Assembly: GCA_024743015.1 (NCBI GenBank)
Contig: JANSXJ010000067.1
Coordinates: 1 to 13,725 of the forward strand
Direction: 5' to 3'
Origin: Hyphomonas sp.
GTDB lineage: Bacteria > Pseudomonadota > Alphaproteobacteria > Caulobacterales > Hyphomonadaceae
Length of the DNA stretch: 13,725 nt
This document shows, in pieces, positions 1 to 7,530 of this stretch (the stretch's first letter is position 1; each line of letters starts with the position of its first letter). A program made the position numbers and the translations under genes. A model generated the notes under the pieces. It had not been told where the DNA came from and searched no databases. It was given only the letters and a program-made list of their open reading frames with translations.

Positions 1-2
1 TC

Positions 3-52
3 GTAATTGCTTGTTAACCGAGCTGCAGTAGCCGGTTAATAGAAAACGAATC
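3..52 (+). promoter_or_regulatory. putative popZ upstream regulatory region
   Basis: Three elements are visible before popZ. GTAA-N7-TTAAC at 3-18 is one base away from the CtrA box TTAA-N7-TTAAC. TTAACCG (14-20) and CGGTTAA (33-39) form a perfect 7-bp inverted repeat, extended by GCT (22-24) pairing with AGC (30-32) past one bulged A. GAATC at 48-52 is a GANTC site, the CcrM methylation target in alphaproteobacteria. CtrA or CcrM control is inferred by analogy with Caulobacter. The upstream sequence is cut off by the window edge, so no full promoter can be defined. Confidence 0.35.
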
Positions 53-65
53 AATGGGAACGGCT

Positions 66-767
66 ATGGCGGAGCAAGCGCAAAAAGAACCGACCATGGA
101 AGAGATTCTTTCTTCCATCCGAAAAATCATCGCGGACGATGATGCCCCGGCGCAAGACGCCGCAGAGGCAAATGCGATCACTGAAGAAGAACTCGACGTA
201 TTCGAGGATTTCGACGTGCAGGAAACCGCCTCCGACGATACGGTCATCGAGTCCGAGGAAGATGTGCTGGCGGCCATAAGTCAATCGATGGACGATGCGT
301 CTGACGATCTGGACGCCGCCGTTGCTGATCTTGTCGCCGAAGAAGAACCGTTCGAGTTTGAAGTCGAGGAGGACAGTTTCGAAACATTCGCCTCGGATGA
401 TTTCGAAGGCGTCGAAGATTTCGCCGAAGTCGAAGACAGCTTTGAGCCTGTCGAAGAAGAAACACCCGTCCTGGAAGCTGAGCCTGAGCCACAACCAGAG
501 CCTGCCCTTGAAGAGGAGACACCCATGTCTGCCAAGCCCGCCCCTCTGACTGATACAGCGACTGTCACTGCAGCCGCTGGTGCACTCGGGAAACTGCTCG
601 AAAATGTTGAGTTCGGCGAAGAAGCGGGCGGCGCGACGACAATCGAAGGACTGGTCCGCGAGATGATGCGTCCGATGCTGAAAGAGTGGTTGGACGAGAA
701 CCTGCCGGGCATCGTTGAGAAACATGTCGAAGCCGAAGTGCAGCGTATCGCACGCATGGCTGGCTAG
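66..767 (+). CDS. popZ: PopZ-type polar organizing protein (DUF2497)
   Basis: PopZ forms a chromosome-free matrix at the cell pole that anchors the parS/ParB centromere and recruits cell-cycle signalling proteins. The protein has the expected three parts (233 residues from this start). A conserved N-terminal helix carries PTMEEILSSIRKIIADDD (about residues 9-26). A long, strongly acidic linker spans about 27-165, with a Pro/Glu stretch near 128-148. A conserved C-terminal helical oligomerization region (about 173-229) contains GLVREMMRPMLKEWLDENLP. ATG at 54 is possible, but ATG at 66 has GGGA seven bases upstream and gives the usual short N-terminus. The linker looks longer than in Caulobacter PopZ (whole protein about 177 residues) and is dotted with Phe. 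Adjacency to valS supports the call. A good hairpin terminator ends the gene. Confidence 0.9.
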   Translation: MAEQAQKEPTMEEILSSIRKIIADDDAPAQDAAEANAITEEELDVFEDFDVQETASDDTVIESEEDVLAAISQSMDDASDDLDAAVADLVAEEEPFEFEVEEDSFETFASDDFEGVEDFAEVEDSFEPVEEETPVLEAEPEPQPEPALEEETPMSAKPAPLTDTATVTAAAGALGKLLENVEFGEEAGGATTIEGLVREMMRPMLKEWLDENLPGIVEKHVEAEVQRIARMAG

Positions 768-792
768 ACCGACTGAAATCCTCTGCTAAAGA
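765..792 (+). promoter_or_regulatory. putative valS promoter, Caulobacter sigma-70 type
   Basis: TAGACCG (765-771, including the popZ stop codon) matches the Caulobacter -35 form TTGACGS at five of seven positions. After 13 bases, GCTAAAGA (785-792) matches the core of the -10 form GCTANAWC. A start about seven bases downstream would lie at the first bases of the popZ terminator stem. valS would then have its own message despite the terminator. This is motif matching only. Confidence 0.4.
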
Positions 793-796
793 GACG

Positions 797-827
797 GGCG
801 CGCCAGACACGGCGCGCCTTTTCTTTT
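797..827 (+). terminator. Rho-independent terminator of popZ
   Basis: GGCGCGCC (797-804) is repeated at 811-818. Because this octamer is its own reverse complement, the two copies form a perfect 8-bp GC-only stem with a six-base loop (805-810). The T-rich run TTTTCTTTT (819-827) follows directly. It lies between the popZ stop and the valS start. Confidence 0.85.
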
Positions 828-852
828 ATCTGACGACCCGGACCGCAAACAA

Positions 853-3800
853 ATGATCGACCAGCGTTTTGACCCGAAAGCTCACGAGCAGCGTATCTAT
901 CAGCGCTGGGAAGAAGCGGGCTGCTTCAAGCCGAGTATGGACACGGCGGCTGAGCCCTACGCGATCATGATCCCACCGCCGAACGTAACCGGCAGCCTGC
1001 ATATGGGGCATGCCCTCAACAATACGATCCAGGATATCCTTTGCCGGTTCGAGCGGATGCGTGGCAAGAATGTGCGCTGGCAGCCCGGCATGGACCATGC
1101 TGGGATCGCGACACAAATGGTGGTCGAGCGGCAACTCGCAGCAAGCGGCAATCAAGACCGGCGCAGCATGGGCCGCGATGCCTTCGTCGATAAAGTCTGG
1201 GAATGGAAAGAGCAGTCTGGCGGCACCATACTGAACCAGCTCAAACGCCTCGGCGCATCGTGTGATTGGGAGAATACCAAGTTCACGCTCGATCCTGAGA
1301 TGAACAAGGCCGTCAACAAGGTCTTCGTCGACCTCTATAATGAAGGCCTGATCTATCGCGCCAAGCGCCTGGTCAACTGGGACCCGCATTTCCAGACGGC
1401 GATTTCCAATCTCGAGGTCGAGAATAAGGAAGTCGACGGCCATATGTGGCATTTCAAATACCCGCTCGCGGATGGCGAGACCTACACATATGTCGAGAAG
1501 GATGAGGACGGGAACGTCACGCTGGAGGAGACGCGCGACTATATCTCCATCGCGACGACCCGGCCCGAAACCATGCTGGGCGATGGCGCAGTGGCCGTGC
1601 ACCCGAGCGATGAGCGCTACGCGCCAATTGTCGGCAAACTGTGCGAAATCCCCGTCGGTCCGAAAACCCATCGCCGCCTGATACCGATCATCACGGATGA
1701 GTATCCAGACCCCGATTTCGGTTCTGGTGCGGTGAAGATTACCGGCGCGCACGATTTCAACGACTATCAGGTCGCCAAACGCGGCGGCATTCCGATGTAT
1801 GCGCTGATGGATGAGAAGGGCTATATGCGCGCGGATGGCCGCCCTTATGCGGAAGAGGCCGCGACGGCGCAGCGCATCGCGGAAGGCAAAGAGGAATTCG
1901 ACGAGGCCAAGATCGCAGCGATGAACCTGGTTCCGGAAGCCTATCGCGGGCTGGAGCGGTTCGAAGCGCGCAAGGCTGTGGTGGCTGATATCACGGCCGA
2001 GGGCAATGCGGTGATGGTGGCCAAGCCTCAGAAAAAAGCCGCTTCCTCGGCCTCCGAGCCGGGGTCTCCTGCGGACGGAGACTCCGGGTCAAGCCCGGAG
2101 CCAGCGGAGATCGAGATGATCCCATTGGTCGAGAACAAGAAGATCATGCAGCCCTTTGGCGACCGCTCCGGCGTTGTGATCGAGCCGATGCTCACCGACC
2201 AATGGTTCGTCGATGCCGAAACGCTCGCCGAGCCCGCCATTGCAGCCGTGCGCGAGGGACGAACCAGGTTTGTGCCGGAGAATTGGGACCGGACCTATTA
2301 TAACTGGATGGAGAATATCGAGCCCTGGTGCATCTCCCGCCAGCTCTGGTGGGGCCATAGAATTCCGGTTTGGTATGGGCCCGATGGTACGGTGTACTGT
2401 GCCCCGACTGTTGAAGGAGCACAGGCACTCGCTGGACAAGGGGTTACCCTCACGCAAGACGAAGACGTCCTCGACACCTGGTTTAGTTCCGGTTTGTGGC
2501 CCTTCTCGACGCAGGGGTGGCCAGAGAAAACGGATGGCTTGAACGCCTTCTACCCCGGCGCCACCCTCGTTACGGCGTTCGACATTATATTCTTCTGGGT
2601 CGCGCGGATGATGATGTTGGGGATCAAGTTCATGGATGGCGAAGTGCCGTTCAAGGATGTCTATATCCACGCCATCGTTCGCGATGAGAACGGGAAAAAG
2701 ATGTCCAAGTCGGAGGGCAATGTTGTTGATCCGGTCGACCTGATAGATGGCATCGACATCGACGCTCTGGTCAAGAAACGCACCACTGGCCTGAGACAGC
2801 CGGAAAAAGCGCCGCAAGTCGAGAAGGCGACCCGCAAACGTTATCCACAAGGGTTCGAAGCCTATGGCGCAGACGCGCTGCGCTTTACCCTGGCAGCCAT
2901 GGCGACCAAAGGGCGGGACATCAACCTGTCGGTTGATCGCGTCGCGGGGTACCGAAATTTCGGCTCCAAATTGTGGAGTGCGACCAGGTTCGCACAAATG
3001 TACGAAGCCACGTTTGGCGGCTCGGTAAACCCGGAATCATTGCGGCTTGCGCTGAACCAGTGGATCATCGGCGAGCTCTACAAATGCTGCGATCAGGTCT
3101 CAGAGGCGATCGAAGACTACCGCTTCAATGATGCCGCCGATGCGGCCTATCACTTCGTTTGGGATGTGTTTTGCGACTGGTATCTGGAACTCTCCAAGCC
3201 GATTCTTCAGGGCGAAGATGGTTCTGATAAGGACGAGACCCGCCTGGTCCTCGCCTGGACGCTGGAACAAATATTCGCGCTGCTGCATCCCTTCATGCCC
3301 TTCATCACCGAAACCCTTTGGGAGCAGACGGCCGACCGCACGGACTTCCTGATGCTGCAGAGCTGGCCTGGCCTTGCCGAGGGTTATTCGAACGCGGCCG
3401 CTGCCGACGAGCTTGGCTGGGTCCTGAAGACCATCTCGCAGGTGCGCTCCGTGCGCGCCGACGTCAATGTTCCTGCCGGTGCAAAGGTCCCGGCAAGCCT
3501 TGTCGGGGCCAACTCGGAAACTGCGCGACGCCTTGCCGCTCATGGCGACGTCATTCAGCGCCTGGCGCGTCTCGAAAAGCTGGAAATTGCCGATCAGGCT
3601 GCACCGGGATCGGTCAAAACCGTCGTCGACGAAGCGACCATCGTTTTGGAGATCGCAGATCTGATCGATGCCGGAGAAGAGATCACCCGACTGGACAAGC
3701 AGCTCGGGAAATTGGGCGGAGAGATCACCGGACTCGAAAAACGCCTCGGGAACGAAGCGTTTGTCGCCAAGGCGCCGCCAGAAGTCGTCGCAGAACAACG

Positions 3801-3873
3801 TGAGCGGCTGGCTGAATTGGAAGGCACACGGGAAAAGCTGAGCGTCGCCCGCGATCAATTGGCAAGCCTTTAG
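853..3873 (+). CDS. valS: valine--tRNA ligase
   Basis: This class I synthetase charges tRNA-Val in the cytoplasm and edits misactivated threonine. The ATP-binding HIGH motif is HMGH at residues 50-53, after PPPNVTGSL. The KMSKS loop is at 616-620. The editing (CP1) domain carries TTRPETMLGDGAVAVHP. WCISRQLWWGHRIPVWY and DTWFSSGLWPFSTQGW complete the catalytic core. An anticodon-binding helical domain and a C-terminal coiled-coil tRNA-binding arm (about 937-1006) follow. At 1006 residues it is somewhat longer than many bacterial ValRS (E. coli 951). Part of the excess is a Ser/Gly/Pro/Glu-rich segment (about 397-419) encoded by a palindromic repeat. No clear Shine-Dalgarno precedes ATG 853. 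The popZ terminator lies just upstream, so a separate promoter overlapping it is likely. Confidence 0.98.
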   Translation: MIDQRFDPKAHEQRIYQRWEEAGCFKPSMDTAAEPYAIMIPPPNVTGSLHMGHALNNTIQDILCRFERMRGKNVRWQPGMDHAGIATQMVVERQLAASGNQDRRSMGRDAFVDKVWEWKEQSGGTILNQLKRLGASCDWENTKFTLDPEMNKAVNKVFVDLYNEGLIYRAKRLVNWDPHFQTAISNLEVENKEVDGHMWHFKYPLADGETYTYVEKDEDGNVTLEETRDYISIATTRPETMLGDGAVAVHPSDERYAPIVGKLCEIPVGPKTHRRLIPIITDEYPDPDFGSGAVKITGAHDFNDYQVAKRGGIPMYALMDEKGYMRADGRPYAEEAATAQRIAEGKEEFDEAKIAAMNLVPEAYRGLERFEARKAVVADITAEGNAVMVAKPQKKAASSASEPGSPADGDSGSSPEPAEIEMIPLVENKKIMQPFGDRSGVVIEPMLTDQWFVDAETLAEPAIAAVREGRTRFVPENWDRTYYNWMENIEPWCISRQLWWGHRIPVWYGPDGTVYCAPTVEGAQALAGQGVTLTQDEDVLDTWFSSGLWPFSTQGWPEKTDGLNAFYPGATLVTAFDIIFFWVARMMMLGIKFMDGEVPFKDVYIHAIVRDENGKKMSKSEGNVVDPVDLIDGIDIDALVKKRTTGLRQPEKAPQVEKATRKRYPQGFEAYGADALRFTLAAMATKGRDINLSVDRVAGYRNFGSKLWSATRFAQMYEATFGGSVNPESLRLALNQWIIGELYKCCDQVSEAIEDYRFNDAADAAYHFVWDVFCDWYLELSKPILQGEDGSDKDETRLVLAWTLEQIFALLHPFMPFITETLWEQTADRTDFLMLQSWPGLAEGYSNAAAADELGWVLKTISQVRSVRADVNVPAGAKVPASLVGANSETARRLAAHGDVIQRLARLEKLEIADQAAPGSVKTVVDEATIVLEIADLIDAGEEITRLDKQLGKLGGEITGLEKRLGNEAFVAKAPPEVVAEQRERLAELEGTREKLSVARDQLASL
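2051..2100. repeat. palindromic REP-like element inserted in frame in valS
   Basis: Two adjoining hairpins are visible. GTCTCC (2064-2069) pairs with GGAGAC (2077-2082) across a seven-base loop. CTCCGGG (2082-2088) pairs with CCCGGAG (2094-2100) across TCAAG. A degenerate outer arm lies at 2051-2064. The GGGTCAAGCCC core resembles palindromic repeats I recall scattered between genes in many alphaproteobacterial genomes. Here the element is read in frame as about 23 residues of Ser, Gly, Pro, Glu and Asp, a composition unlike the surrounding ValRS. In-frame insertion of palindromes into genes is known from the Rickettsia palindromic elements. The repeat identity is inference, since no second copy lies in this window. 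Confidence 0.6.
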
Positions 3874-3921
3874 CACACGCCCGCAGCAGAGGCGCACTCA
3901 GCGAAGCTGACATCGTGTCGG

Positions 3922-4626
3922 CTACATAACCGGCGTGGTGGCCTGCGGGCTGCAAAATGCCGTTGTCCGCTCAAATTTAGCCGGGGCGACTTCAAATCGT
4001 TCGAGATCGGTCGCGGTATCGCGCCAACCGCGCAAGCGATCAATCTGGCTGAGCATTCGCTCTGCCGGGCTGAAGGATGGATCGGCCAGCCGGTCATAGC
4101 TCGGATAATCAAACTCTGGTCGGCCCATATAGATGACATCGCCGCCTTTTATGCGCAGCAGGATGGATTTGTCCGCCAGGCAATGCGAAACAGCCTGAAT
4201 ATCCGGTTGGCCACCTGGCGCACGTCGCCGAAATGTCACTTCGGACAGGACATAATGGCCGCGCGGCAGGATCACGCTCTGTGTGAAGTAATCCCGCGCC
4301 GTATCCTTGAAGGGAACGCCTTCGGGGCGGGCAGGTATCTTGGTGATCAATCGCAAATAGTCCCGGTTTTCTTCGCCCAGCACGGGCTCTAGCCGGTCTT
4401 CGATCAGGGCCACGGGAACAAAAACCAATTCGAGTTCGGAATAGCCGGGACGCTGGAAATTCTGAGGACGAAGAATGATCGGATTGATATGCAACTCGCC
4501 CTTGTCCGGGCCGAGCGCTTTCACTGTGACTGTGTTCAGCCGGCGTTCCTGATCCTGAGCGCCAGCCGGTTGAAATGCGGCCAAAAGCGCAGCAATCAAT
4601 GCTGCCAGAATTGCAGGGCTCCGCAT
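3922..4626 (-). CDS. secreted protein of unknown function
   Basis: I do not recognise this family. The product (234 residues) begins with MRSPAILAALIAALLAAF and a predicted signal peptidase I site AGA|Q after residue 23, so it is probably periplasmic. The mature part looks like an all-beta fold with conserved-looking stretches such as LPRGHYVLSEVTF and LRIKGGDVIYMGRPEFDYP. Two Cys, in SHCLADK and TAFCSPQ, could form a disulfide. A GTG at 4632 also opens the frame, but AGGAG at 4636-4640 lies nine bases before the ATG at 4626 and only three before the GTG, so the ATG is preferred. The gene converges on valS (48 bases between stops, no clear terminator) and diverges from the asparaginase gene, with which it may share a control region. 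Confidence 0.8.
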   Translation of the reverse strand: MRSPAILAALIAALLAAFQPAGAQDQERRLNTVTVKALGPDKGELHINPIILRPQNFQRPGYSELELVFVPVALIEDRLEPVLGEENRDYLRLITKIPARPEGVPFKDTARDYFTQSVILPRGHYVLSEVTFRRRAPGGQPDIQAVSHCLADKSILLRIKGGDVIYMGRPEFDYPSYDRLADPSFSPAERMLSQIDRLRGWRDTATDLERFEVAPAKFERTTAFCSPQATTPVM

Positions 4627-4721
4627 GTCCACTCGCTCCTCATTCGACGCTCGCTTTTATATGGCACGTTCGCTAGGGTTTTGGAGTCTCAATGTCAGAC
4701 CTCAGAAAGAAGGATAAGTAT

Positions 4722-5735
4722 ATGCCTATTCGCGCACTCGCCCTTTCCATGGTTCTCATTGCCGGTTGTCAGGTGTCCAATGTCATTGCGCAGGAGGAAA
4801 TTGTCATGCCTGATAAGGGTCAACAAGCGGAATGGCGGCTCGTGATCCATGGCGGTGCCGGGGTAATCCTGCGCGAGAATATGACGCCGGAGCGCGAGGC
4901 GGCTTACACCGCGGCGCTGGAGGCGGCCCTTGAGGCTGGCGCGGCGGTTTTGCGGGACGGCGGCTCAGCCGTCGACGCGGTTCAGGCCGCCGTCATTCCG
5001 ATGGAGGATGACCCACTGTTCAATGCAGGGCAGGGCGCTGTATTTACGGCTGCGGCCGAGCATGAGCTCGACGCTTCGATCATGAGCGGCGCAGCACGCG
5101 ACGCAGGGGCGGTCGCGGGCGTGAAGCGGGTGAAGAACCCCATCCTTGCGGCGCGCGCGGTCATGGATCAGTCTGAGCATGTCATGTTTGCGGGCGCGGG
5201 CGCGGACGCCTTCGCGGAATCGGTCGGCATCGAGATGGTCGACAATCGCTATTTTGATACCGAGAGACGGCGGCAATCACTTGAGCGTGTCCTTCGCGAA
5301 CGGGTTCGAAACGACGCGGACCGACATGGCACGGTCGGCGCGGTGGCAATCGACCAGTTCGGAAATCTCGCAGCTGCGACCACGACCGGCGGTATGACCG
5401 CCAAAGCTGCGGGCCGGATTGGCGACTCGCCCCTGATCGGGGCCGCGACCTATACTCAAAATGGCGTTTGCGCCGTTTCGGCTACGGGGCATGGTGAGTA
5501 TTTCATTCGGGTGGCGGTCGCGAAGACGATCTGCGCGCGAGTCGAACTGGCCGGTGAAAGCATCGGCGATGCCGCCCAAAACGCGCTCGATCAAGTTGCA
5601 GAACTTGGCGGCGATGGTGGGGTCGTGGTGATCGATGGCAACGGTCAGTATGAGTATGTTTTCAACTCAAAAGGCATGTATCGCGGCATGATCGACCCAG
5701 ATGGGATGGAAACCGCCATTTTCGAGCAAGAATAG
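4722..5735 (+). CDS. isoaspartyl peptidase / L-asparaginase (Ntn hydrolase), lipoprotein
   Basis: This plant-type asparaginase family (Asparaginase_2, like E. coli IaaA) hydrolyses beta-aspartyl dipeptides and asparagine after self-cleavage. The cut falls between Gly203 and Thr204 in DRHGTVGAVA, and Thr204 becomes the nucleophile. Other family signatures are VIHGGAGVI, FNAGQGAVFT followed by ELDASIMSG, TTTGGMTAKAAGRIGDSPLIGA (Arg and Asp of the substrate pocket) and SATGHGE. The N-terminus MPIRALALSMVLIAGC ends in a lipobox, so Cys16 is probably lipid-modified; Gln at the next position suggests outer-membrane sorting. An ATG at 4692 is in frame. The ATG at 4722 has AAGGA seven bases upstream and gives a normal short lipoprotein signal, so it is preferred. 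Substrate preference cannot be read from the sequence. Confidence 0.92.
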   Translation: MPIRALALSMVLIAGCQVSNVIAQEEIVMPDKGQQAEWRLVIHGGAGVILRENMTPEREAAYTAALEAALEAGAAVLRDGGSAVDAVQAAVIPMEDDPLFNAGQGAVFTAAAEHELDASIMSGAARDAGAVAGVKRVKNPILAARAVMDQSEHVMFAGAGADAFAESVGIEMVDNRYFDTERRRQSLERVLRERVRNDADRHGTVGAVAIDQFGNLAAATTTGGMTAKAAGRIGDSPLIGAATYTQNGVCAVSATGHGEYFIRVAVAKTICARVELAGESIGDAAQNALDQVAELGGDGGVVVIDGNGQYEYVFNSKGMYRGMIDPDGMETAIFEQE

Positions 5736-5749
5736 CCCCTTTTTAGACG

Positions 5750-5778
5750 GTGACAGAGCTGTGCGGACCGGCTAAGGC
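5750..5778 (+). promoter_or_regulatory. putative ilvD promoter, Caulobacter sigma-70 type
   Basis: GTGACAG (5750-5756), 14 bases, then GCTAAGGC (5771-5778) fits the Caulobacter housekeeping layout TTGACGS-N10-14-GCTANAWC well. Transcription would start near 5785, leaving a leader of under 20 bases with AAAGGA (5789-5794) as ribosome binding site. This separates ilvD from the asparaginase gene upstream. Confidence 0.5.
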
Positions 5779-5802
5779 TCCGCGCAGTAAAGGAATATCG
5801 AC

Positions 5803-7530
5803 ATGAGCAAGACCTGGGACAAATCCAAACTGCCTTCCCGTCATGTTACGGAAGGTCCCGCCCGTGCGCCGCACCGCAGCTATTATTACGCAATGGGCCT
5901 CTCGACCAAGGATATTCAAAAACCATTTGTCGGCGTGGCAAGTTGCTGGAACGAGGCCGCCCCGTGCAACACCGCCCTGATGCGTCAGGCGCATGCGGTG
6001 TCTGAAGGGGTGAAAGAGGCGGATGGAACGCCGCGCGAGTTTTGCACGATAACGGTGACTGACGGTATCGCGATGGGTCATGAAGGCATGCGCTCGTCCC
6101 TGGTGAGCCGGGACTGGATTGCCGACACCGTCGAACTGACCATGCGCGGACATTCTTACGACGCATTGGTCGGCGTCGCTGGATGCGACAAGTCGCTACC
6201 AGGTATGATGATGGCGATGCTCCGCCTGAACGTGCCGTCTGTGTTCCTTTATGGCGGCTCCATCATGCCGGGCAGTTTTGAAGGCCGGGACGTCACTGTG
6301 CTGGACGTTTTCGAAGCGGTTGGCGCGCATGCGGCTGGCTCGAACGATATGGATAGTGACAAGCTGCGTGCGCTCGAAAAAGTTGCCTGTCCGGGGGACG
6401 GCGCGTGTGGCGGACAGTTTACGGCCAACACGATGGCATGTGTGAGCGAAGCGATTGGTCTTGCCTTGCCGCTCTCATCCGCGATGCCTGCACCCTGGAC
6501 GGACCGCGATGGCTATGCCCGAGAGTCCGGTCGTGTGATCATGGATCTGGTAGCGAATAATTTGCGACCCCGTGAGATTTGCACCCGCGAAGCGTTCGAG
6601 AATGCTGCGATCGTCGTCGCCGCGACAGGTGGCTCGACCAATGCCGCATTGCACCTGCCCGCCATGGCGCACGAGTGCGGCGTGGAATTCACGCTGCGCC
6701 ATGTGGCCGAAGTGTTTGAGCGCACGCCTTACATCGCCGACCTGAAACCGGGCGGAAATTATGTTGCCAAGGATTTCGGTGAAGCGGGCGGCGTACCCAT
6801 GCTGATGCGAACCCTGATGGACGAGAAGATCGTCAACCCGGATTGCCTGACGGTCACGGGGAAAAGCTGGGGTGACTATCTCGAAGATATGACCTTCGAC
6901 GAAACGCAGAAAGTCATCTATCCGGCAGGCAAACCTATCACCGAGAATGGCGGCGTGGTTGGGCTGTGGGGCTCGCTCGCTCCGGACGGCGCCATCGTGA
7001 AAGTCGCTGGGCTCGAGAAGCTCCAGTTCACCGGAAAGGCCCGCGTCTTTGACGGTGAAGAAGCTTGCTTTGAAGCGGTCACAAACCGTGAGTATGAAGC
7101 CGGGGATGTCCTGGTCATCCGCTATGAAGGTCCAAAAGGCGGACCGGGTATGCGCGAAATGCTCTCGACCACGGCGGCAATCTATGGCCAGGGCATGGGC
7201 GACAAGGTTGCGTTGATCACTGACGGGCGTTTCTCTGGCGCGACCCGCGGGTTCTGTATCGGTCATGTAGGTCCTGAAGCTCAGGAAGGTGGTCCGATTG
7301 GTCTGCTTGAGGATGGCGACATCATCGTCATCGATGCCGAGAAAGGCACGATCGATGTCCGCCTAACACCAGCCGAAATGGAGGATCGCAAGCGCAATTG
7401 GAAGCCGCGCGAGACCCAATACGGAAACGGAACGCTGGCAAAGTTTGCGAAATTGGTTGGTCCAGCCCATCTTGGCGCGGTAACCCATGAAGGGTTTGCC
7501 GGAGAACGCCATGTCTACGCCGACATCTAG
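5803..7530 (+). CDS. ilvD: dihydroxy-acid dehydratase
   Basis: IlvD removes water from 2,3-dihydroxy-isovalerate and 2,3-dihydroxy-3-methylvalerate, giving the keto acids for valine, isoleucine and leucine in the cytoplasm. The three Cys expected to hold the iron-sulfur cluster are Cys55 ([11 protein letters not shown]), Cys128 ([11 protein letters not shown]) and Cys202 ([17 protein letters not shown]). The C-terminal catalytic serine is Ser478 in [17 protein letters not shown]. At 575 residues the length is normal for the family. ATG 5803 follows AAAGGA with eight bases between. Sugar-acid dehydratases of the ILVD/EDD family are the alternative, but the motif context fits IlvD well. The 3' end overlaps the next gene by 20 bases, so the DUF3137 gene is probably on the same message. 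No other ilv genes are nearby. Confidence 0.96.
   Translation: MSKTWDKSKLPSRHVTEGPARAPHRSYYYAMGLSTKDIQKPFVGVASCWNEAAPCNTALMRQAHAVSEGVKEADGTPREFCTITVTDGIAMGHEGMRSSLVSRDWIADTVELTMRGHSYDALVGVAGCDKSLPGMMMAMLRLNVPSVFLYGGSIMPGSFEGRDVTVLDVFEAVGAHAAGSNDMDSDKLRALEKVACPGDGACGGQFTANTMACVSEAIGLALPLSSAMPAPWTDRDGYARESGRVIMDLVANNLRPREICTREAFENAAIVVAATGGSTNAALHLPAMAHECGVEFTLRHVAEVFERTPYIADLKPGGNYVAKDFGEAGGVPMLMRTLMDEKIVNPDCLTVTGKSWGDYLEDMTFDETQKVIYPAGKPITENGGVVGLWGSLAPDGAIVKVAGLEKLQFTGKARVFDGEEACFEAVTNREYEAGDVLVIRYEGPKGGPGMREMLSTTAAIYGQGMGDKVALITDGRFSGATRGFCIGHVGPEAQEGGPIGLLEDGDIIVIDAEKGTIDVRLTPAEMEDRKRNWKPRETQYGNGTLAKFAKLVGPAHLGAVTHEGFAGERHVYADI

Noticed and set aside
14..757. Several long open frames on the minus strand and other plus frames opposite popZ
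   Set aside because: They are shadows of the acidic popZ frame; their Ser- or Arg-rich translations have no domain features, while the popZ frame has conserved ends.
826..2997. Minus-strand frames of about 300 codons opposite valS (826-1752 and 2089-2997)
   Set aside because: They are opposite-strand shadows in GC-rich coding DNA; valS has all its catalytic motifs over the same span.
3898..3910. Hairpin TCAGC-GAA-GCTGA between valS and the convergent secreted-protein gene
   Set aside because: The stem is only five base pairs with no T-run on either strand, so it is not supported as a terminator.
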